Positions 34,692 to 40,170 of a DNA stretch of 40,170 bases are shown here, in pieces. A program made the position numbers and the translations under genes. A model generated the notes under the pieces. It searched no databases. It saw only the letters and a program-made list of their open reading frames with translations, and was not told where the DNA came from. The DNA is from Marinobacterium profundum. GTDB taxonomy: Bacteria > Pseudomonadota > Gammaproteobacteria > Pseudomonadales > Balneatricaceae. The stretch covers positions 1 to 40,170 of the forward strand of contig NZ_BCNS01000159.1 of NCBI RefSeq assembly GCF_001528745.1, in the 5' to 3' direction. How positions within the stretch are numbered: the first letter of the stretch is position 1; every line of letters begins with the position of its first letter.

Positions 34692-35572
34692 GTTCTGCAG
34701 CGTATTACGTACCGAATCAAAGTCGCTGGCCGATACTGGCCTCCATCGCGCTCTTTCTGATGGCCGTCGGTGCCGGAAGCCTGATCAATGACATGAGCGC
34801 CGAGAAATCCGGCGGAGTGGGTGTCTGGTCTTTGCTGCTTGGTGCTCTGTGCATGATGGCGATTTTGTTTGGCTGGTTTCGCAACGTGATCAACGAAAGC
34901 ATGTCGGGACTCTATAACGAGCAGATGGATCGCTCATACCGCTGGGGCATGAGCTGGTTTATTTTTTCTGAGTTGATGTTTTTTGCGGCCTTTTTTGGAA
35001 CTCTGTTCTACGTTCGCAATCTCGCTGTTCCCTGGCTGGGTGGTGAAGGCGAGAAGGGGGTTTCCAATATGCTGTGGGAGGGTTTCCAGGCGCAATGGCC
35101 ACTGATGACGACGCCGGACATGGAGGCATTTCCGGGCCCGCAGCAGGTCATTGACCCCTGGCACTTGCCGCTGATCAATACCATTTTGCTGGTGTCTTCA
35201 AGCTTTACCGTGACAGTGGCTCACAAGGCGCTGAAGATGGGTGAGCGCAGCCGTATCGTGCTGTGGCTGGCGATTACCGTGCTGCTGGGAGCTGCGTTTC
35301 TGGTATTTCAGGCGTATGAGTATATCGAGGCCTACCATGATCTTGGCCTGACGCTGCATGCCGGTGTCTACGGGGCCACCTTCTTTATTCTCACAGGCTT
35401 TCATGGTTTGCACGTTACCCTGGGCAGTGTGATGCTGATCATTATGTGGCTGCGGGTGTTGCGCGGGCATTTTGATGCCGATAACCACTTCGCCTTCGAA
35501 GCGGTTAACTGGTATTGGCATTTTGTGGATGTCGTCTGGGTGGGTCTCTTTCTGTTTGTGTACATTATCTGA
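34688..35572 (+). CDS. coxC: Cytochrome c oxidase subunit III
   Basis: This 294-residue protein has seven membrane helices. SEKFGGVGVW-type and GMSWFIFSELMFFAAFF segments, AYEYIEAYHDLGLTLHAG, and the end HFVDVVWVGLFLFVYI match subunit III. The conserved lipid-binding/carboxylate residues (SELMFF and FQAYEYIEA) are present. It stabilises the D proton path of subunit I. The next gene is on the opposite strand only 20 bases away. Confidence 0.97.
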   Translation: MSSAAYYVPNQSRWPILASIALFLMAVGAGSLINDMSAEKSGGVGVWSLLLGALCMMAILFGWFRNVINESMSGLYNEQMDRSYRWGMSWFIFSELMFFAAFFGTLFYVRNLAVPWLGGEGEKGVSNMLWEGFQAQWPLMTTPDMEAFPGPQQVIDPWHLPLINTILLVSSSFTVTVAHKALKMGERSRIVLWLAITVLLGAAFLVFQAYEYIEAYHDLGLTLHAGVYGATFFILTGFHGLHVTLGSVMLIIMWLRVLRGHFDADNHFAFEAVNWYWHFVDVVWVGLFLFVYII

Positions 35573-35592
35573 TGCAGTGGCAGTGGCGGCCC

Positions 35593-35808
35593 TCAGCGAT
35601 TAAGCCAGGGGGCGTGACTGCCCAGTTCGCCGGTGTAAAAGCCGTACAGCAACACCAGAAGAAGTAGTACGCTGAATCCTACCCGCAGGAATAGCGAGTT
35701 GACTGTGCGATTGGAACGGCCACTGTCTGTTAGCAGGAAGTAGAGGCCACAGAAAAGGCTGATTAGGATAGCGACAAACAGGACGGCGATCAGAGGTTTG
35801 AGGAGCAT
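35593..35808 (-). CDS. Twin-transmembrane small protein (DUF2909-like)
   Basis: This 71-residue protein has two membrane helices (residues about 4-26 and 43-63) separated by TDSGRSNRTVN, ending TGELGSHAPWLNR. The DSGR-RTVNSLFLRV pattern fits the twin-TM DUF2909 family found beside cox genes in Pseudomonas. It is antisense to its neighbours, 20 bases from coxC and 25 bases from surf1. It probably has its own promoter overlapping the surf1 start. Its function is unknown. Confidence 0.8.
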   Translation of the reverse strand: MLLKPLIAVLFVAILISLFCGLYFLLTDSGRSNRTVNSLFLRVGFSVLLLLVLLYGFYTGELGSHAPWLNR

Positions 35809-35833
35809 TCAGGTTATCCGCAAAGAGTATGGG

Positions 35834-36559
35834 ATGAGTAAAGGCGACAGACGGCCAGGTTTCAAGTGGCTTCTGCTACTCAGTGCGTTATTGCTGCTAC
35901 CACTATTGCTGTATCTGGGTAGCTGGCAGTTAGACCGTGCGGCAGAAAAAGAACAGCTCCTTAACGCCTGGAATGACGACAGCGTTATAGTCACACAGCT
36001 GTCGCAGTTGCATGACCTGGGCGCCAGACGCCTGTTGCAGGCACAGCTGGAGGGCGAGTTGCTGCCAGGGCAGTGGCTACTGCTGGATAACCGCACCCGT
36101 GGCGGCCATGCCGGCTATGAACTCATTGGCCTGCTGCAAACGCCGCAAGGTTCTGCTCTGCTACCGGTCAATCTTGGCTGGATAAAGGCTTCTACCGATC
36201 GATCCCAACTTCCGACTATCCAGTTCCCCGAATTGCCATCCTCCTTTTCCGGTCGCATGCATCGTGTAGAGCCTGCCTTTGTGCTGGCGCAAGACGCCTG
36301 GCCTCCAGGTTGGCCGCTCAGAGTTCAAACGCTGGATGTTGAAAGGTTAGAGTCTGTTGTAAAGCAGCCAGTGCTACCCTGGGTTCTGGAGGTGGTTGAA
36401 CCTGTGGACAAGCGTCTGACAACAGACTGGCCGCTGGCTTCATTAAAGCCTGAACGGCATTTGGGTTATGCGGTGCAGTGGTTCGCGATGGCCATAGCTC
36501 TGTTCATTTTGCTGCTCTGGTATTGGCGCAATACGTTAAGCAAGGGAGTGAATGATTGA
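35834..36559 (+). CDS. surf1: SURF1-family cytochrome oxidase assembly protein
   Basis: This protein of about 241 residues has a membrane helix at each end and a periplasmic domain, the SURF1 layout. YLGSWQLDRAAEKEQLL near the N-terminus, LLDNRTRGGHAGYELI and LLPVNLGWI, and HLGYAVQWFAMAIALFILLL at the end are family motifs. SURF1 helps heme A insertion into subunit I. ATG 35834 is preferred to TTG 35798, which would overlap the antisense twin-TM gene. The stop overlaps the next gene by one base. Confidence 0.92.
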   Translation: MSKGDRRPGFKWLLLLSALLLLPLLLYLGSWQLDRAAEKEQLLNAWNDDSVIVTQLSQLHDLGARRLLQAQLEGELLPGQWLLLDNRTRGGHAGYELIGLLQTPQGSALLPVNLGWIKASTDRSQLPTIQFPELPSSFSGRMHRVEPAFVLAQDAWPPGWPLRVQTLDVERLESVVKQPVLPWVLEVVEPVDKRLTTDWPLASLKPERHLGYAVQWFAMAIALFILLLWYWRNTLSKGVND

Positions 36560-37047
36560 TGCGTAAAAGCACCTTCTGGTGGGTTTTTGTTGTGGCTGCA
36601 GGACCTATGTTACTGGCCATGTTCATGTATTTTACGGGTGTCGGTATTCCGCTCGGGCGTACCCACCACGGAGAGCTTATCGCCGATGGCAGTTCGGTGA
36701 ATGACTGGTCACTGGCAACGTCATCCGGGGAACCATGGCAGATGAGTGAGCACTGGCAGTTAATGCTTACTCAGCCGCCAGGCTGTGCAGACTGCAGTGA
36801 CTGGGTAGAAAAAATGCCCAATCTTCATACGGCGCTCGGCAAGGAGCGGGATCGGGTGGAATGGCACCAGGTGCTGCCGGCCCCTGCCGACAGTGGTCTT
36901 GTGAGTGAAGATCTGTCTCAGCTTGGGGCGGCGGTGTGGGTCGTTGATCCACTGGGAAACCTGGTGTTGCGGTATGACCTGACGCAGGAGCCCCAGGCTG
37001 TGCTGGATGACCTGCGCAAGTTACTCAAACTCTCGAAACTGGGCTGA
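36559..37047 (+). CDS. Membrane-anchored thioredoxin-like protein of the cox cluster
   Basis: This 162-residue protein has one N-terminal membrane helix and a periplasmic domain. A CADC pair sits in LTQPPGCADCSDWVEKM, and the later AVWVVDPLGNLVLRYD is typical of the thioredoxin/SCO fold end. It corresponds in position to the unnamed PA0111-type protein of Pseudomonas. A role in disulfide or copper handling of CuA is likely by context, but the C-x2-C spacing differs from the C-x3-C of SCO. It is coupled to surf1 (TGATG). Confidence 0.75.
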   Translation: MRKSTFWWVFVVAAGPMLLAMFMYFTGVGIPLGRTHHGELIADGSSVNDWSLATSSGEPWQMSEHWQLMLTQPPGCADCSDWVEKMPNLHTALGKERDRVEWHQVLPAPADSGLVSEDLSQLGAAVWVVDPLGNLVLRYDLTQEPQAVLDDLRKLLKLSKLG

Positions 37048-37062
37048 CGCTGGAGGCTGACT

Positions 37063-38115
37063 ATGCCGCAACGCTCCGCATCCGTGTTACTGGTTAATTT
37101 CGCCGTGGTGCTAGCCCTGCTGGTAGTGATGCTGGGAGGCTGGACCCGCATTAACGATGCCGGCCTTGGGTGCCCAGACTGGCCCGGCTGCTACGGTCAT
37201 ATAGTGTTGCCAGGCTCGGAGGAGGCTTTGGCTCAGGCTCAGGAGCTGTATCCGGATCAGCCGCTGGAGGCTAGCAAGGGCTGGCTGGAAATGGTCCACC
37301 GTTACGCCGCCAGTAGCCTGGGCTTGCTCGTGCTGCTTCTGGCCTGGTTGGGCTGGAAGCGGCGAGCTGATACCTCATACCCCGTTAAGCTCGGTATAGC
37401 GCTGCTGATTCTGGTCTGTGTGCAGGGTGCCTTCGGTATGTGGACAGTGACACTGAAACTGCTGCCTATAGTCGTCACGCTACATTTGCTCGGGGGCCTC
37501 GCGATTCTGTCACTGCTTGTTCTGTTGCGCTTTCGCGTCTTGCACTGGCACCGGGCTGTGCAGCAACCGGATGTGTCACAGGCGGCACCGCCAGGCAGGC
37601 GTCAGGGTAAAGGCTGGATCACGCTGGCGACCGCAGTACTCTTTATGCAGATTGCACTGGGTGGTTGGACCAGCGCCAATTACGCCGGTTGGGCCTGTAC
37701 CGACTGGCTGCAATGCGAGCAGGGTGAGGCTGTGTCGCTGGATTTTGCTGCCGGCTTTACGCCTGCGCTCGAGACAGGTCCCAATTATCAGGGTGGGCAT
37801 ATGCCGCGTGAGGCTCGCGCTGCAGTGCAGATGACGCACAGGGCAGGAGCTGCAGTGGTGCTGGTTCTGATTGCACTCATGATCTGGCGTTTGGGTAGAG
37901 CAGGCTGGCCCAAACCTGCCCTGGTGACAGTTACATTACTTGTTGTCGCCCAGATTGGCCTGGGCATCGCAAATATCATCTATGCTGTTCCTATCCCGCT
38001 GGCAATGGCACATCACGGTGGCGCTGTAGTTCTGCTACTCAGCCTGGTGTGGTTATCCCAGCAGGATCTCGTTGTTGACAAGGAGACTGTCTATGCCTGT
38101 GCGCAAAGCTGTTGA
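37063..38115 (+). CDS. ctaA: Heme A synthase
   Basis: This 350-residue COX15/CtaA protein has eight membrane helices in two four-helix halves. Heme-ligand histidines are visible in EMVHRYAAS, TLHLLGG, QMTHRAGA and MAHHGGAVV. Both extracellular cysteine pairs are kept (GCPDWPGCYG and ACTDWLQCEQG). It converts heme O to heme A. The end overlaps the cyoE start by 23 bases. Confidence 0.96.
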   Translation: MPQRSASVLLVNFAVVLALLVVMLGGWTRINDAGLGCPDWPGCYGHIVLPGSEEALAQAQELYPDQPLEASKGWLEMVHRYAASSLGLLVLLLAWLGWKRRADTSYPVKLGIALLILVCVQGAFGMWTVTLKLLPIVVTLHLLGGLAILSLLVLLRFRVLHWHRAVQQPDVSQAAPPGRRQGKGWITLATAVLFMQIALGGWTSANYAGWACTDWLQCEQGEAVSLDFAAGFTPALETGPNYQGGHMPREARAAVQMTHRAGAAVVLVLIALMIWRLGRAGWPKPALVTVTLLVVAQIGLGIANIIYAVPIPLAMAHHGGAVVLLLSLVWLSQQDLVVDKETVYACAQSC

Positions 38116-39001
38116 GACTGCCCATTCTCATGTGACCTGGCGGGATTATCTTGAACTGTGCAAACCACGTGTCGTAGCTGTGATGCTGCTAACGGTATTG
38201 GTTGGCATGGGACTGGCCCGACCTGAAATTCCCTCCCTTGGGCTGATGTTGGTAACTTTGCTGGGGGTCGCTATGGCGTCTGGCTCAGCTGCAGCAGTTA
38301 ATCATGTGATGGATCGGCATATCGATGAAAACATGGCCCGCACCCGCGGCCGCCCGCTGCCGAGCGGGAAAATGAGCGCACAGCAGGCACTGCTGTTCGC
38401 CGCCACTATGGGTACTTTGGGTATCGGTGTGCTGGCGCTCTGGGTCAATCCGCTGACGGCCTGGCTCACGCTGCTATCTCTGATAGGTTATGCGTTTGTC
38501 TATACGATGTTTCTCAAGCGCGCGACGCCACAGAATATCGTTATCGGTGGCGTCGCAGGTGCAGCTCCGCCATTGCTGGGCTGGACTGCGGTGTCCGGGG
38601 TAATGGAACCTAATGGTTTGCTGTTGGTACTGATTATTTTTGCCTGGACGCCGCCACATTTCTGGGCGCTGTGCATTGCGCGCAAGGAGGATTACATCAA
38701 GGCAGGTATTCCGATGCTGCCCGTGACTCACGGTGAGAGTTTCACCCGGTTGCAGATCATGCTCTATACGATGCTCATGATTGCCACTACGGCACTGCCT
38801 TTCCTGACGGGCATGAGTGGGGTGCTCTACCTGGCGGGGATCTCACTGTTAAATCTGCGTTTCCTGCAATGGGCCTGGCGGGTCATGCATGCCGGCGATA
38901 ACCGCGAGATCCCCATGCAGATGTTCCGTTACAGCATCCGCTATATCATGCTGCTGTTTGCTCTATTGCTGGTGGATCACTACGTAATCTTTACCTTCTA
39001 A
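38093..39001 (+). CDS. cyoE: Protoheme IX farnesyltransferase (heme O synthase)
   Basis: This UbiA-family prenyltransferase of about 302 residues has eight or nine helices. The aspartate-rich motif is in NHVMDRHIDENMARTRGRPL, and the second motif region is in WTPPHFWALCIARKEDY. It attaches the farnesyl chain to heme B, giving the substrate of CtaA. ATG 38093 with AAGGAG upstream is preferred to TTG 38072. In Pseudomonas a SCO/SenC gene follows; here none does. Confidence 0.96.
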   Translation: MPVRKAVETAHSHVTWRDYLELCKPRVVAVMLLTVLVGMGLARPEIPSLGLMLVTLLGVAMASGSAAAVNHVMDRHIDENMARTRGRPLPSGKMSAQQALLFAATMGTLGIGVLALWVNPLTAWLTLLSLIGYAFVYTMFLKRATPQNIVIGGVAGAAPPLLGWTAVSGVMEPNGLLLVLIIFAWTPPHFWALCIARKEDYIKAGIPMLPVTHGESFTRLQIMLYTMLMIATTALPFLTGMSGVLYLAGISLLNLRFLQWAWRVMHAGDNREIPMQMFRYSIRYIMLLFALLLVDHYVIFTF

Positions 39002-39004
39002 ATG

Positions 39005-39043
39005 CTGTCACAAAGTATGACAGTAAGATCTACACTGTCAGTG
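39005..39043. repeat. Clustered CTGTCA/TGACAG inverted repeats
   Basis: CTGTCA (39005) and TGACAG (39018) form a small inverted repeat. The palindrome CACTGTCAGTG follows at 39033-39043. This may be a weak hairpin after cyoE or an operator for the next gene. Confidence 0.35.
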
Positions 39044-39148
39044 AGTTTGGTGAAGGGCTTCTCGGGATTGGCCTGAGGTTGGCTCATAGGATATAGCCTC
39101 GAATATTACGGAAGATCGTTCAGGGCTAAGAAGAGGGGAGTGCCATAT

Positions 39149-39754
39149 ATGTTCCTGCAACACATGATGGGTATGCTGTATCACCCTAAGGAAGAGTGGG
39201 GGTCGATACGCAAGGAGCAATACACAACGCTGCACGTCTTTTTATCCCAGATCAGTATTCTGGCCGCTATTCCTGCTGTATCTCTGTTCATAGGCACGAC
39301 ACAGGTAGGCTGGAGTATTGTCGGTGGTAACTACGTTAAGCTGGAAGTTGCCAGTGCGCTGCCAGTGGCGATCGCGTTCTATTTTGCCATGTGGGCTGCC
39401 GTTGGTTTTATCGCCTACGCGGTGCACTGGATGGAAAAAACCTACGGCGGCAATGTATCTATGGATGAGTGCACTGTACTCACCACCTTTACAGCGACCC
39501 CGTTGTTTCTCACGGGCTTGGCAGGCCTGTATCCGATGCTCTGGTTTAATGTGATTGTTGGCATGATTGCGCTGAGCTATACCGTATATCTGCTGTTCAC
39601 CGGTGTGCCTGTGATCATGCAGATACCGGAAGATCGCGCTTTCTTCTTTTCGGCCTCGATTCTGACCGTCGGACTCTGTGTGCTGGTAGGTGTGCTGGCC
39701 GTCTCCGCCATTCTGTGGGGTACCTATATTCCTCTCAGCTATACGTCTGGCTAG
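39149..39754 (+). CDS. Yip1-family inner membrane protein
   Basis: This 201-residue protein has about five hydrophobic helices. The start MFLQHMMGMLYHPKEEWGSIR is the bacterial Yip1/DUF1282 pattern, in which a short P-x2-EW motif precedes the first helix. ATG 39149 has GGGGAG eight bases upstream. Its function is not known. It takes the place that SCO/SenC has in the Pseudomonas cox locus. A gap of about 147 bases separates it from cyoE, so it is probably transcribed on its own. Confidence 0.8.
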   Translation: MFLQHMMGMLYHPKEEWGSIRKEQYTTLHVFLSQISILAAIPAVSLFIGTTQVGWSIVGGNYVKLEVASALPVAIAFYFAMWAAVGFIAYAVHWMEKTYGGNVSMDECTVLTTFTATPLFLTGLAGLYPMLWFNVIVGMIALSYTVYLLFTGVPVIMQIPEDRAFFFSASILTVGLCVLVGVLAVSAILWGTYIPLSYTSG

Positions 39755-39768
39755 TCATGCAGCAATGT

Positions 39769-39813
39769 CTATATAGCAAAAGGCGCCTGATTCAGGCGCC
39801 TTTTGCTATATAG
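39769..39813. terminator. 45-base near-perfect palindrome, probable bidirectional terminator
   Basis: Two 22-base arms (39769-39790 and 39792-39813) pair perfectly around one central base. The core is AAAAGGCGCCTGA with its complement ending in TTTT, and it extends through GCTATATAG. It lies 14 bases after the Yip1-like gene. The GC core followed by TTTT is a normal terminator; the extra AT-rich extension is unusual. Confidence 0.8.
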
Positions 39814-39833
39814 AGGCTTTGAATCTGTGACTA

Positions 39834-39864
39834 TTGGTTCTTGGTTCTTGGTTCTTGGTTCTTG
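39834..39864. repeat. Heptamer tandem repeat (TTGGTTC)x4
   Basis: Four perfect copies of TTGGTTC run from 39834 to 39861, followed by a partial copy. The array is bracketed by GAATCTG at 39821-39827 and 39864-39870. It lies in a gene-free region of more than 400 bases. Confidence 0.9.
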
Positions 39865-39870
39865 AATCTG

Positions 39871-40029
39871 GGCGTGACGTGCGGCAGTTTTGCGGGCGGT
39901 GTGAAGGGAGGTGTGGATGCTGGTGGTTAACCACTGTATGCCTAGCGATCCATATTGCACTGTGATGATGGGCTTTTGGCCCAAAATCAGCCTTTTTGGG
40001 TTTTATTACAGTTAATTGTAAAAGGGTTG
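39871..40029. other. Gene-free spacer upstream of the rrn-type promoter
   Basis: I see no gene here. The last part (about 39990-40025) is AT-rich (TTTTATTACAGTTAATTG) and could act as an UP element for the promoter that follows. Confidence 0.5.
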
Positions 40030-40057
40030 TTGACTCTGATCGGGGGCAATGTAGAAT
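40030..40057 (+). promoter_or_regulatory. Stable-RNA (rrn-type) promoter with leader running off the window
   Basis: TTGACT (40030-40035), a 16-base spacer and TAGAAT (40052-40057) are followed by the GC-rich GCGCACCTCGC start region. This arrangement is common at rRNA operon promoters of gammaproteobacteria. The 110 bases after it have no coding signal and resemble a leader. A 16S rRNA gene probably starts beyond the window. A tRNA operon is the alternative. Confidence 0.65.
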
Positions 40058-40170
40058 GCGCACCTCGCTTAGGGAAAGCGGCTTTAACAGCCACCGAACA
40101 GAGCGAGCAAGTCGGAAGTAAGTGGTTGATTTTCAAGTGTTTAGCTTGATAAATTGGCCGGCAGTATCGG

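Noticed and set aside
39834-39864. Possible CRISPR-like array
   Set aside because: The repeat unit is seven bases with no spacers; it is a simple tandem repeat.
39955-40149. A 64-residue open frame at the window end
   Set aside because: It runs across the rrn-type promoter and has no coding signature.

Overview
The window is a stretch of chromosome from a marine-type gammaproteobacterium of the Oceanospirillales/Pseudomonadales group. A Marinobacterium-like genus is plausible, but the sequence alone does not prove it. The evidence is gene order: rpsT, murJ, ribF-ileS-lspA-fkpB, minor pilins and thiO follow the P. aeruginosa PA4563-PA4548 block, and the cytochrome oxidase block matches PA0105-PA0113. 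Most genes are GC-rich housekeeping genes. The accessory material is concentrated in two places: the pilin cluster (about 7.2-12.2 kb) and a scarred segment after pgeF (about 18.1-21.0 kb).

Layout. 1-180 is the tail of an IS630-type transposase. 281-559 is rpsT on the minus strand, with a clear sigma70 promoter and terminator. 733-7154 carries murJ, then the ribF-ileS-lspA-fkpB operon, closed by a strong hairpin terminator. 7202-12190 is a type IV pilus minor-pilin locus: pilE on the minus strand, then fimT/gspH-pilW-pilX-(giant pilV-like) on the plus strand, without pilY1 or ispH. 12383-15176 holds thiO and nadE. bamD (minus) and rluD-pgeF (plus) follow.

The segment 18089-20940 lies where clpB is often found in relatives. 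It contains a 17-bp-arm inverted repeat, a short relic of a chemoreceptor signalling tip, an intact MHYT-GGDEF-EAL gene, and a decayed second copy of the pgeF 3' end. It is followed by an SOS mutagenesis cassette (imuA-imuB-dnaE2) with a textbook LexA box.

Next come a PatD-like patatin phospholipase, a stand-alone class I glutamine amidotransferase, pssA, and msrPQ (periplasmic methionine sulfoxide repair). The right-hand part is an aa3-type cytochrome c oxidase locus: DUF2970, coxB, coxA, ctaG, coxC, a minus-strand twin-TM protein, surf1, a thioredoxin-like membrane protein, ctaA and cyoE. It encodes the catalytic subunits together with CuB insertion and heme A synthesis, but no SCO protein. 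A Yip1-like membrane protein follows. The window ends in a 45-bp palindrome, a heptamer tandem repeat and what looks like a stable-RNA (rrn-type) promoter and leader.

The most unusual element is the pilin locus. It has lost the usual PilY1 tip adhesin. Instead it carries a 675-residue pseudopilin with a large unrecognised C-terminal region and a PilX-like protein with an EF-hand-type calcium loop. I infer, without proof, that these two provide the tip/adhesin function.
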